A DNA stretch of 64,000 nt from Isoetes taiwanensis. Its lineage: Eukaryota > Streptophyta > Lycopodiopsida > Isoetales > Isoetaceae. Under the pieces are notes generated by a model, which had not been told where the DNA came from, did no database searches, and saw only the letters and a program-made list of their open reading frames with translations. Below, in pieces: positions 35,301 to 46,315 of the stretch (position 1 is the stretch's first letter; each line of letters opens with the position of its first letter). Location of the stretch: assembly GCA_021234155.1 (NCBI GenBank), contig JAJEKV010000017.1:10423525-10487524 (forward strand), in the 5' to 3' direction. The position numbers and the translations under genes are program-made.

Positions 35301-35667
35301 CATATTCACACGGGGGGTGACGTAGGGCAGCGAGAGCCCCTAAAATTATGTTTTGCACGTACAAAATCAATACCATATAGTATAGTACCTCAAATCTTAT
35401 AGTATTTTGCAAATTTTTTTATACAGTATACTAAATCCTATACATCCATACCCCACAAATGAGGAACTTTGTGTATGGTGTAGATTAAGGAATAAGGGGT
35501 GAATATGCCTATCCAACAGCTCTCGATGCCCGGAGTCACCCCCCGTGTGAATATGCACCCAAACCAAAGGGGGTTTAAGGGGGATTTTAATTTAAATGTG
35601 TTGGACCCAGTGGTTGTGTTAATTAATGTTAATGATAGTTATGTGTTGGGTGTTATGTGTTGGTACA
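32318..35667. mobile_element. Composite palindrome: nested inverted repeats with captured gene
   Basis: Outer arms (32318-32460 and 35548-35667) are inverted MITE-like halves. Next on each side is a ~250-bp block with cacggggggtgac ends (32460-32706 and 35308-35551), both in the same orientation. Inner arms 32700-33355 and 34660-35303 are ~650-bp inverted copies with very few differences. The centre (33356-34659) holds another MITE half and a cation-exchanger pseudogene. No transposase was found. The structure suits a foldback or non-autonomous DNA transposon that captured gene sequence. Confidence 0.7.
33610..34440 (-). pseudogene. Cation/calcium exchanger (CCX-type) pseudogene
   Basis: The minus strand carries LPFGNGAPDVAASIMAFLGA (GNGAPDV at 34376-34396), the first alpha-repeat signature of Na+/Ca2+ exchanger-like carriers. 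It then has FIGDLSFFLVAVSLPLGIIL (about 34200) and LTIPILEEDRWPRP followed by FLAPISLALL (about 33650-33730), in the order found in plant CCX membrane proteins. Stops and frameshifts separate the pieces. The N-terminus and second alpha repeat are missing. It sits in the centre of the palindrome, which suggests capture. Confidence 0.65.
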
Positions 35668-37370
35668 TAAGATACAACCATACTCACTTTTCACCGCTGT
35701 TGGTTTGGTAATTGGATTACTCCATGTCCTATGAGCTCCATGTGTCTGACTTCAAAAGCTCTAAGAATCTCTATAAACATAAGAGCCCATGATTAGAGCT
35801 AAGAAAATCAAGCATTAAAAACCTACCTAACATCTTTACCTTGTGTTTTGAGAGGGAGGAGCACGAATCTGCTAGAAGCAGCAGATTTGGACAACCCAAA
35901 AGGATGAATGTCTTCTGAATTAGAGCCACAATAAATGAGGGCTTAGCACAATGCATGAAGGCCTGAAACTGCAAAATAAAACAATAAGGGACAATATTCT
36001 GATCTATTGGGATACATAAAGATGACATATTCTATCTGTTAGGATGATCAAGGCGCCATCATTGCAGCATGGTTGTGGTCTACAAAACAATTGAGTACAC
36101 CACACTTGTTGGAGGCATCGTGCAAAGATCAAGCTCGTTCTCCAATTAATACTATTGCACGCTTGCAGAGAAATGGAGCACATGATGCCAAGTGTAAACT
36201 GCAAAGAACAACAAAAAAGATACGAAGTTGTAAATAACCGACCACACAAAGTTACATACACAATTGAATATCTATTGTTTGACCTTATGCTCTTCCTCAA
36301 GAATATGATAGAGAGGTAACTGTAATACACGTCTGCAAGAAATCATCCTTGATATTGAAAGATTGCATCAAAGTCTATAGTTTGTAATCAAATAACGGTA
36401 CATCCTAAACTCCAACTTCCACAATCACACTTGCCTCATGCTCTCCATCTCGGTAGCAGAGACGCAGACCCACACAATCCAAATGCATGACATCCATGTC
36501 CATGTTTGGCTTTTCGGAATAACATTTAGCATGAGGAATGATGTTAAACAACGTGAGTATCAACTTAGAAGCAACAAAGTCTAAGCAAAATATTGGCAAC
36601 TAACTTCAATCCTATTAGTTAAGCTATACAAAGCCTTAACAATAGAATTCAATCTCAAACTACTGCAATTTCAATGAGTCAATAATACAATAAATTAATA
36701 TGACTCATTCTTCTGCATACGACATCGCATTCCAGCCCACACAGAATACTCCTTAGGTTTTTAATATATAGATCCGATCCTGGCCGCTTGCAAGCGGTTT
36801 CAGATCAATCCAACTCGGTCGCCTCTCCTTTAGGAGTTCGGTTGATTCCATTCGACCACTTCATATAACTATAAATAACTGAACATGTATTTCTATGAGA
36901 TCTTCGACCATAAGGTTTGAACCCATGTCATTATTTAACCTCGAACCATTGAACTTAGCATTCTTCTTATGCCTTCAATATGTCTTCACAAATAGATGCC
37001 TTCATCAAACATTAACTCACCTAGTCTCCACTTTAATCATTGGATTCTTCTTCACAACTAGTGTATCTCTTCATACTGCACTATATCTAACATTACCATT
37101 TTTAACATTCCCCTTAATGTAGTGCGCGAGAAGCATTCTCAAAAGTTTTGGAAATGCCCAGGGCGCACTCTGTGAGGGGTCACACCTTTTTGGCCATAGT
37201 TTTTCAGGATTTTCCTATCTTTCTTCCTGTCCTAGCATTATTCTACTTTGCTGCTCTAAGGATTGAATTTTTTTTTTCCAATTTTCGATGTTCATGCTTG
37301 GGTTGCTATTCCCAAGACTGGAAGTCTACTGTTAGTTCTAACAGGGAATGGTCAGTGCTCGATCTTGGTC
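35668..37370. other. No gene recognised
   Basis: AT-rich. The minus-strand frame at 36405-36599 (DCVGLRLCYRDGEHEASVIV) and the frame at 36004-36330 have no known motif. Confidence 0.4.
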
Positions 37371-37384
37371 TACCAAGAACATGC

Positions 37385-38152
37385 TCTGATACCACTATGA
37401 CGTCCCCTACTTCCTCTATGATGCTCCCATCGTATTAGAAGGCGGAGTTCATCCCCCTGGTAGCCAAACTGACAGGGGCCATCCACTTGATACTTGATCA
37501 CCTGTGTTGAATTTAACCTTTCTGCACCTTATTCTTTTTTCTGTATTTCCTGTATAACTGAACTGAGTTTTTTTCCTAGCTTTACTTTCTGTATTTCCTG
37601 TATAACCGAGCTCTTCCCCTGCATCTACAGTAAGAGCTGGACTTATTTCTTTATCTGTTTTTTCTGCATTACAGTCATCTTCCCCTGGAACTGCAGTTAG
37701 AGATTGACTTACGCCAATATCCTTCTGTAATTTTATGAACCTATGCACTGGTATAACTTTAGTCAATATGTCTGCAATTTGTTCATTGGAACTTATATAC
37801 TCAACTGCAATTACTCCCTTTGCAACTATATCTCGTATAAAATGCACATGAAGTTCAATGTGCTTAGTTCTCTCATGGAGGACTGGATTTTTAGTTATTG
37901 CTATGCAGCTCAAACTGTCAATAAACAGTGTTGTAGGCTTTTGTTGTTCAGACCCTATTCTGCTAATAATCTCCTTATCCATACTACTTCTCTAGCTGCT
38001 AATGAGGCTGCATTGTATTCAGCCTCTGCTGTTGACATTGCAATACAACCCTGCTTTTTACTTCTCCACGAAACAGTGCTCCCTCCAACTTGCAGAATGT
38101 AGCCTGATGTTGATGCTCTAGTGTCCATATCTCCTCCCCAATCTGCATGTTC
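37385..38152 (-). mobile_element. Ty1-copia relic: RNase H end and primer-site sequence
   Basis: On the minus strand from 38152 the frame holds the end of RNase H (SCIAITKNPVLHERTKHIEL, NEQIADILTKVIP); the complement of 37990-38130 adds the STAEAEY-type block. A linker with TGNTE repeats follows, then gggggatg. At 37385-37396 the minus strand reads TGGTATCAGAGC, a copia primer site. The ~54 bp between purine run and primer site start TG and end CA. A different copia family from the 22.5-kb element. Confidence 0.65.
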
Positions 38153-38231
38153 TCAGATTTCTGAAGGGAACATGCAATAAAGGGTTAATATTCTCAAATG
38201 ATAACCTAGAACTAACTGCATTTGGACATTC

Positions 38232-38306
38232 CCTTTATTTTTCTTCGTGGGTAGTTCGCATGTGTGCAGCTATCCACTATCCACCATTGTAGCAGCCTAT
38301 CTGTCA
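38232..38306 (-). repeat. Fragment of hairpin-cassette element
   Basis: Inverse copy of the tail part of 43312-43440 (tctacaatggtggatagtgg and gcgaactacccacgaagaaa). The hairpin core itself is absent. Confidence 0.65.
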
Positions 38307-38589
38307 TTCATGCCTCTAGGGTATGCAATAAGAGTACCTAATCTTGGGATGTTATGGCTTCTATCGGACGATCTATCTTGGCTTATTGACATATTGAACT
38401 TCATGTTCCTTTCATACATTTTTTTTTTTTTTTTTGTCATAGCTATAGATCAAGTTTGTTTCTAAACCACATTTCCTATTTGTTTTGAGTTACCAATGTG
38501 GATTTGTCTTGTGTTTCAACTCTCGATGTGCATCATCGTCGCATATTATTTTGAGTTTGTATACTTGGTTTTGTCTATATATATATACA

Positions 38590-40225
38590 AGAAATTTAAT
38601 GCGTCCTACGGTGCATGTCCGAGTTTTAGCATGTTCCTACGGTGCAAGTTCTTGTCATGCCCTACATTCTAAAAGAATCTCTTGAAAATACTCTAAATTC
38701 ATAGATTCTCTAAGATTCTACGAAGGTTCTCTTGGAGGTTTCGTGGAGATTCCTCTAAATTTTATAAGAATCCCTCTAGATTCCATTAGATTTCCGTAGA
38801 TTCTCCAAGATCCTATAAAGATCCCCTTAGATCCCCTTAGATTCCCTTAGATCCCTTTAGATTTTATGAGGTTGCCCTAGGTTCCCTTACATTATATGAG
38901 ATTCAAAGAGATTCTATAAAGATTCCCCTAGATACTCTAAGATTTCATCAACATTTTCTTAGATTCCCTTAGATTTTATGAAGATTCCCTTAGATCCCCC
39001 AGATTTTAAGAGATTCCCTTAGGCTTGTAAATATTTTCCTAGATTCTCTTATATTTTATGAGATTTTCTTAGATTTCGTTAGATTCTCCTGGATTCCTTT
39101 ACATTCTAGAACATTCTAGGACTTTCTGAAACATTTCGAGACTTTCAAAATATCCTAGAACTTTCTGGAAGTATTTCCCTAGATTCTCTTACACTCCCAT
39201 AGATTCCCCTACATTCTAGAACTTATTAGAACAATTTGGAACTTTCTGGAAGAATTTTCTTAGATTCCCCCCAGATTCTCTTATGTTCTAGAATTTTCTA
39301 AAATATTTTGGAATTTTCTAGAATATTCTAGAACTTTCTAGAGCCTTCCAGAACATTCTAGAACTCTTTTGAACTAGCTAGAATGTTCAATCTATTTTAT
39401 CTTAATTAGAATATTACCCTTAAGTGTATTTAAAACATAAACTATTCATGGAATTAATGTTTGGTCTAGTGGTTAGAATGGGGGGCTGGGGGGTCAATGA
39501 CCAGGGTTCAAACCCCCCCACGACATAAAATTATTAAAAGCCTTTTCTTAAGAGATGAGCATTCAACGTGGGTCGTAGGATCTTGGACCCGATCAAGGGT
39601 CGAGATCTCATTACGTGACAATAATTAAAGCAAGATGAGCCATAGGATCTATTACATGTAATTCCCAAAGTGCACTGTAGAATATGTGCCAAGCCATGTG
39701 AGCCGTTAGAATCCTAGATCGACGATCAGGATCAAGAACAATCTGTGAGCCGTTAGATCCTAGATCGACGATCAGGATCAAGAACAATCTGGACCGCAGG
39801 ATCTATTACATATAATTTGCACTGTATGATGTGTCCCAAAGCAACATGAGCCGTAGGATCTCGGATCGACGATCAGGATCAAATCAACATGAGCCGTAGG
39901 ATCTCGGATCGACGATCAGGATCAAATCAACTTGGACCGTAGGATCGCTTACATATAATCTATATACAAACTCCCAAGCCATCTGGGCCGTACGATACGT
40001 CCCAAAGCCACGTGAGCCGTAGGATCTCGGATCCGAGTCCCAAAGCAACATGAGCCGTAGGATCTCGGATCGACGATCAGGATCAAATCAACTTGGACCG
40101 TAGGATCGCTTACATATAATCTATATACAAACTCCCAAGCCATCTGGGCCGTACGATACGTCCCAAAGCCACGTGAGCCGTAGGATCTCGGATCAACGGT
40201 CGGATTAAGTGGGACAAACATAAGA
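38590..40225 (+). mobile_element. Satellite-plus-SINE composite repeat, copy 1
   Basis: Order: lead-in (gcgtcctacggtgca), a degenerate minisatellite of agattcccttagatt units (38680-39400), a tRNA-like head (A box TGGTCTAGTGG at 39462-39472, B box GGTTCAAACCC at 39505-39515), then gagccgtaggatctcggatc units. One ~160-bp tandem duplication covers 39887-40194. A second copy in the same order is at 60185-61300. The tRNA head suggests RNA polymerase III transcription. Confidence 0.65.
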
Positions 40226-40686
40226 ACATATATATGTGTTAGATATCGCATTTTTGTGTTTACATGAATTTGGAATAAGGTGGCTCAATTTTTTGTGGTT
40301 GTTCCCTCTACCTTATTCGAATATTGCAGAATTTTGTTTGGTTCTAGTTTTTCATGAAATCCTTTTGGTTGGTCACCTATTGCGATTTGGCTCTTACAGA
40401 TTTGTCTCGGGTGGGTGCTTTTTTAGTCCAGCTTCGATTCTCACATGCATGGTAGTCCAATACCATAATGGCCATCTTTAGTATTTTCTCTCATTTTCTA
40501 AAGTTTGATGTTAGTAATGCATGGTCAAATAGAGAACTTATCCTTTTTTTCCAAGTCTAGCAAATATTACATATTTTTTCACATATTAGAAGTTGAAGAG
40601 AACTGTGGTTTATTGGAGCATTATGGGTTATGTTTTTTGTTTTGATTATGAGGTATATTTATTTGAGTATTCTATGTGTTCTCGTA

Positions 40687-42516
40687 GGCAGCAGATGTGC
40701 GAGCCCTCACACAAGCAGGCTTTAGACCCCGCCACTCAACGATTGACCATATCTTTACACTGCGGGCACTGATTGAAGATAGCCGGAACCATCGGCAGGA
40801 CTTGTATTGCTGCTTTGTGGACTTCGCGAAGGCTTTTGATACGGTCCCCCGGGAAAAGCTATGGGCTAGACTGCGTCAATTGGGGCTGCCGCTGCCTGTG
40901 TAGAATGCCATATACAGGCTATATGAGAGTTGTTTTGGCAGGATGCAGCCGACGGGCCAAGCATTCACCAAGTATATCGGGTCCCAGCAGGGCTGCCCCT
41001 CTCACCAACACTTTTGGCCTCTACATTGATCGGTTAGAGCCCCGGCTTCATCGAGCATGGGGATGGCATACGCCTTTTGCACCGTGTCATCCGGCCACCA
41101 TCTATGCGGGCGATGTTGACCTTATGGCCCACACCCCGAAGCTATGCGCCCTCATCCGATGCCCTAGACACATTCTCGGGCCGGCTACGCACATGCGCGT
41201 GAATCCGCCAAGACCGTGGTTCTCATATCCTCTTCACGCCACCCCACGCCCCGCACTCACATATCGGGGACTGACTGTGGAGGTCACGGCCACCTACAAG
41301 TACCTAGGGGTGGAGTTCCCCTCCTCGCCTCGTTGGAAGGCGCCCATCCGCTATGGGTGACAAAGAAGCCGGAAAGCTTTATGCCATGTAGAACAACAAA
41401 TCACCAAGCGAGCTCTATGATTGGGGCCATCATCCACATCTGTTTTGCACCGACGAAATCCGGCCTTAAATGCAGACGGGTCGAGGTTTGGGGCCCTGGT
41501 CATCTCTTTGGCAACCTGGAATGACTTGGAGCAAAAAGTGTAAGGCATTTTTGGCACGCACTTGGGGTGAAACCTTCAGTCCCCTATCGATTACTCTTTC
41601 GCGAACCGGATTCTTGCCGCCAATGGCAGCCCTTGATAGACACATCGTCTATTTTCAGAAAGTGGTTAATATATGGGTGATGCTCGGCTCCCGCACTTGG
41701 CTTACGCTGTGGCAATGGACCCGCAGCAGCTCAGGGCCTGTTGGAGGGGTAAGAGAGATCAGTGGTTCGCCAGATGGAACGTCGGCAGAGCACGTGCATG
41801 CAGTGGACACGAGGCGATCGTGGCGAGCTGCGGGAGTACCTGGACGCTTGCTTCCTTGGCAAGCTCTGGGACCCGGCGCTCTAGAGCAGGTCAAAACGGC
41901 CCATTACAAGGAGCACATCAACCCCGTGTTAGCCCGAGGCCCGCAGCTCTACCTGCGTTCCCAGCTGCCCCTGAAAAAGTGCAGACTCATTGCCTCCATT
42001 CGCAAGGTGCCTCCCATCTTCGCATCGAGATGGGCAGGTGGATTGGGGAGCCCCGCCAGGACAGGCTCTGTCAGTGCTGTCGCCATTGAGGATGAGTCTC
42101 ACACTTTCTAGAGTTGCCCAGCATTCAGTTAGATCCGGGCCAGATATGCTCCCTTAGTACGGCCAGACTTGCCCCTACATTTGCTCATGAACACACCGGC
42201 CAAGATGCGTGCTCGGGGGTCGTATATTCGTGAGGTAATGGATCTCAAAAAGCTCACCTTTGCCCCCCCGGGCCCGCTCCGATCGTACTACGGTCAAAAG
42301 GTGCATGAGTGTATATATTTGTGTGTTTTTGCATTTTCTATATTGGAACAGTTTGTCAGCAGGCTCATTGCTGCCACGGTTTTTCCCTCGAAAACCCTTC
42401 GGGGCGGGGGTTTTTTAATCCAGGTAGTAATCCACTTGCTGCGCTTTTGTATTGGGTCCCATAGACCGATTGGACTCCGTGGACGATAAAAATACCTTCC
42501 TTCCTTCCTTCCTTCC
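40687..42516 (+). mobile_element. Non-LTR retrotransposon (LINE) copy C, 5'-truncated
   Basis: Plus-strand copy starting inside RT: QAGFRPRHSTIDHIFTLRAL, CCFVDFAKAFDTVPREKLWA (40697-40903), then frameshifted GSQQGCPS and LFGLYIDR, and a catalytic box IYAGDV at 41100-41117 (Y-A-G-D instead of Y-A-D-D). The C-terminal part resembles copy B and ends with a CQCC/H/C zinc pattern near 42070-42120. The 3' UTR has hairpin H4, then ccgattggactccgtggacg, an A-rich stretch and (CCTT)n to 42516. Confidence 0.8.
42367..42431 (+). repeat. Hairpin cassette, copy H4 (LINE C 3' UTR)
   Basis: Arms attgctgcc (42367-42375) and ggtagtaat (42423-42431) pair fully on the LINE sense strand if two G-U pairs are allowed. 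The core is the complement of the H1 core (ccctcgaaaacccttcgggg). Confidence 0.7.
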
Positions 42517-43311
42517 TCTTAATCGACATCCACTTTGATGAACCATTCCATGTTCCTTGCAATGTCTGTTCAGCTTTGCTGTCCAAGCTTAATCTATTTG
42601 TGACGTCTTCGATTTGTTTCATCACCACCAATTTCTACTATGCTAGCCTGAACCAGACCTTAGCTATCTAATATTCACCTTCACTCTCCTATTCTTATTC
42701 CAGACCATTTCACCTACGTTATGAACCTCTTCGCTAGGGACTTCTATTTGATGTCAACATCATTTTTCTTCTTGACTTTTCTCTTGACTTTGTGCTAATA
42801 TGTCTACAACCTTTAACTAACTCATCCCTCATTTTTTTTGTAACTATTGCTTATACAATTTGTTTAGTTTTGCCTATATTTGGTCAATATCTGGTCGAGC
42901 ATGTCACAAGACATGAGTCTATTGTTTTCTTCATACTTCCTATCCTAGAGCTTATATTCATAGGTTCTTAAACTTCTGCTTGACTTGGTGCTCCCATGTC
43001 TGCGACCTCTACCTTAACCTCGTCTCTCGCTCTGGTAAGTACTATTTATATTAAGGCATCTATTCAAAGATTTCAGCATGTTTCAATTTTCCTTATAATG
43101 TCTCATTTCAAAACTATCACAGTTTTCTCATAAAGTATCTTTTATTTGGCAAAATTTAGTTTATATCATATTTCCTGTATTCATTTTGTACAGTTTTAGG
43201 CTTTTCAGAAGGCAGTCTTGCCTCATAGTTATATATCATGTCACGTTTTTCTGGTTATGGCATATTTGCGTTTGGCGCTCTATTGCATTTTTGTCACATG
43301 GGTTATATTCT
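42517..43311. other. No gene recognised
   Basis: T-rich intergenic sequence without coding signals. Confidence 0.4.
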
Positions 43312-43526
43312 ATAGATAGGCTTCTCATTCATCTCAGCAGATTTTCTACAATGGTGGATAGTGGATAGCCGCACATATGCGAACTACCCACGAAGAAAAA
43401 TAAAGGGAATATCCAATTATACAACTTGGACCCCATGAAATACAATGCTAATAGATGTTTGGTCTGTGTACCTGCCGAAAGCTTATCACCGGGATTAAAA
43501 AACCCCGCCTTTTCGGGTTTTCGAGG
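43312..43526 (-). mobile_element. Hairpin-cassette element, truncated (copy H5)
   Basis: About 90% like 1627-1837, including gataggcttctcattcatct, the GGATAG...CTACCC stem and the left arm cctgccgaaagcttatcac (43471-43489). The core ends at tcgagg; the right arm is missing because the LTR fragment starts at 43527. Confidence 0.7.
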
Positions 43527-43700
43527 ACTAATAATGCATTTCGGTTCATGCATGAACCTTAGCATTATTTAAGGCTTTCAATAAAAGCCATATACAACCA
43601 TAGACCATTAGGTTTTGTATGCTAAATAACCATTAGCTGATAACCTATAGAACCCTATAGATCACTAATATACTTAATGATCATTTGGCATGACCTTACA
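43527..43700 (-). repeat. Inverted fragment of the copia LTR 5' part
   Basis: Reverse complement of about 27606-27780 of the 3' LTR: ggttttgtatgctaaataac is shared, and it ends ggcatgaccttaca at 43698. It carries the LTR part that the 5' LTR at 22503 lacks. Confidence 0.8.
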
Positions 43701-43764
43701 ACAATATAAACGGTGAAAGATGTCAAATACAAATCTTTTGCAGCAGATATTCTTCACCTAGACA

Positions 43765-43965
43765 CATTTATGCAACCCAGCAAATGCCTTTTGTGTTTAC
43801 CTCTCAATGCTCCATGCTGGAAGCTGGTATCAGAAATGGAGTCCCCATAGCCAGTATTTCTTTTTTCTTTGGACCATCTACAAAGGTCAGAATGTGAATC
43901 CATAAGCTTCGGCCTCAATTAACCTTTGTAAATCCATAAGCTTCGGCTTCAACTACCCTGTGTCA
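43765..43965 (-). repeat. Inverted copy of 28520-28665
   Basis: Shares ggtatcagaaatggagtccc-type and gctccatgctggaagctggt-type sequence with the 28.5-kb segment. A ~45-bp tcaattaacctttgta / aaatccataagcttcgg unit is tandemly repeated. Confidence 0.6.
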
Positions 43966-45233
43966 ATTGTAAACTGCCTTGAACAAAGGAAAAATAAAAA
44001 ACAGTATCAGTTCTGAGAATAACCGAAAACGCAAGTTACAGTACAGAAAAAAAAGTCCAATCGTTTATCTTATGCATGTGGGATGATTCAAAAGCAAAGC
44101 CTAAAGCTCGTCTTGTTGTAAGAAATCTAGTTGCCATAAACAAAAAAAAAAGGTCAGATTATTCTGCACTCAAAATATTTAACCACGCCATCTCTTGGGT
44201 TTCTCATATATCTCACTTCGAAAAAGACTATGATACATCAATGCTTAAGTTGGAATATGTTAGATTGGAATTGTAACACATCAGAGTAAATTATTCTTAG
44301 AGCCCTAAGAAGGTAATAGAAAAATGGGGCCTTTGGACATGTTAATTCATTTTCCAATGTCATACATAATCACTACCCTAAAGATCCACAAAATTGCAAG
44401 ACAGTCTGCACAAACTCAAGATCCTCAAGCAGGAGGATGAGTGACAGCTACAGCTTTTATGTTGCTAGATTTGTTTGACAGTTTTTGATAGACCTAATTC
44501 AATAGCCAGCATAATACAATATTCACCTATGGAGTAAATTCGGTTGTAACCTCTTCAAAGCCATGGCCTTGCAACATCGAGGGCTGAAGACACTTTTCAA
44601 ACAGCAAGCGCTGGCAAAACCAGTGCTAATAACGTAATGATGAATTAAATACTTAATCACTACAATCAGAGGAAACCTAATCCCTACAAATTATTAAAAT
44701 AAATAAGATAAATGACAAAGCTTTTCTAATCTCACTTACGTTTCCAAGTGCAAGTTGGCTTGCAAAGGAACAACTTGGCATCTTAAAGAGGTTGCATTTG
44801 CACGCCATCTTCCTCAGAGAGTGGCAGACTGTAGCTCTTGTTTTCCTTTATGTTCCAAGCATTAACATTAGATTACGCATTAAAAAATATTCCTACACAA
44901 CAAATACCAAGGCCCTCTCAGTCCATTTTGGCTGCTGATAATTTAAGCAAGGCATAGCATTGGAACTATGACAAGTTCCCTACGTAAGTCTATGCACACA
45001 ATGTTTGAAACTCCATCGATTCTAATATTTTGTGTAAAGTTGAAGATACTTGGGAGAAGATGTCTGTTGGAATCTTCGTCGCGCTCACACCATAATAAAT
45101 GCTGAGACCTGCAGTGTGTGTAATAATAGACTACTGCAAGAAGCAAAAGCCAGATCGTAAATCGATTTCAAGATTTTGGCAATTAGAGCTAAGCATATTA
45201 TATGCCAAAATCTTCTGCACCATTTAAACAGAA
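43966..45233. other. No gene recognised; possible copia RT scrap
   Basis: The plus frame at 44076-44276 begins KPKARLVVRNLV, which recalls the copia RT KARLVAKG motif, but the rest does not convince. Otherwise AT-rich DNA. Confidence 0.3.
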
Positions 45234-45271
45234 ATTCTGGGAAGGGACTCGCAATAGACACAAAACCGGCC
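45234..45271 (-). repeat. Split direct repeat B2 (3' terminus)
   Basis: Identical to B1. The outer flank reads acagaa before ATT. Confidence 0.9.
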
Positions 45272-45405
45272 ATAGATAGATAGGCTTGTCATTCATCACA
45301 GCAGCAGTATACAATGGTTTTGAGGAAGAGAGAGGGGTAGCCGACCATAGGAACAATATCGGACTACCCCATAGAAAGAATGTGCATAGGCAACATAGAA
45401 GGGCA

Positions 45406-45487
45406 TTGGCGACAACTTCTCACCGGGATAAAAAAACCCCGCCCTTTCGGGTTTTCGAGGAAAACCCTAATGAGAAATGGTCGCCAA
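45406..45487 (-). repeat. Hairpin cassette, copy H6 (spacer of the recombinase element)
   Basis: Arms ttggcgacaacttctca (45406-45422) and tgagaaatggtcgccaa (45471-45487) pair at 15 of 17 positions around a 48-nt core almost identical to H1. The arm sequences are unrelated to those of H1. A second stem, GGGGTAG/CTACCCC, lies at 45334-45370. Confidence 0.8.
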
Positions 45488-45861
45488 CAACCTTGAATGT
45501 GATGCCTGGAAATCCGAAGAAGATGGAGGGACGACGAACCCAAAGAGAACAGACCCCGAAGGACGCAGCGTAAGCCCCGAATGTGTCGCTGGAGAACCGA
45601 AAAGATGATGTCTTGGCACGACCCATAAGATGGCGGGGGCCGGGAGAGACGAAGGAGACATGTCGATGGCGGTCGAGAAAGCAGGATCCCTACACGCATC
45701 GCCAAAAGAACCTCGCAAAGAACTCAAAAGAACCCCCAAAAATACCCGTAAATGGTTAGAAGGAACTAACATGCATGGCATGGACAAGGTAAGCCGCACC
45801 CCCAACCCCTGCAGAGAAGAACAAATTAGAACACCAAAATCCGCACCCTGAAGGGAAAAAA

Positions 45862-46019
45862 AGCATCACCCCGCGGGTGGAAAACAAGTATGCATCACCC
45901 TCAAGGTGGAAGAAAATAGCATCACCCTCAAGGTGGAAAAAATAGCATCACCCTCAAGGTGGAAAAAAATAGCATCACCCTCAAGGTGGAAATCATTAGC
46001 ATCACCCTCAAGGTGGAAA
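45862..46019. repeat. Minisatellite, six ~26-bp units
   Basis: Units of gcatcaccctcaaggtggaa plus 3-8 A-rich bases. The first unit is variant (ccccgcggg). Lies in the A2-B2 spacer. Confidence 0.9.
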
Positions 46020-46132
46020 TAAAAACAACATATGAAAAGTGACATGATAGTAACGCAAAAACATTATTATAGCAAAGGCCAAGTGAACAACATGAAAAAG
46101 ACGTGTCCCCCTGAGCAGGGCGGGAAGGGGGG

Positions 46133-46259
46133 GAAGCTCGGAGAAGGAAGGAAGCTGCTGTGAGAAGACGCCGATAACCGGTGCTGAAGGGAAAAGAGCC
46201 CTATATAGTGGCTCGTCCCTCCCCAGAATGGCGATCCGATGGCTCGGATCGATGCGATT
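46133..46259 (-). repeat. Split direct repeat A2 (internal)
   Basis: Near-identical to A1. Overlaps B1 by ATT at 46257-46259. Confidence 0.9.
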
Positions 46260-46294
46260 CTGGGAAGGGACTCGCAATAGACACAAAACCGGCC
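46257..46294 (-). repeat. Split direct repeat B1 (internal)
   Basis: 38 bp, identical to 45234-45271 (attctgggaagggactcgca...). Lies 21 bp after the recombinase stop. Confidence 0.9.
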
Positions 46295-46315
46295 GACTAC
46301 CAGAGAACTTCCTAA

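Noticed and set aside
37449-37982. 177-codon minus frame as a host gene
   Set aside because: It is the 3' end of copia RNase H (TKHIELHVHFIRD) followed by low-complexity linker.
42495-42516. CCTT microsatellite as a regulatory tract
   Set aside because: It is the 3' tail of LINE copy C.
45862-46019. CRISPR-like array
   Set aside because: Spacers are 3-8 A-rich bases; it is an ordinary minisatellite in a plant genome.
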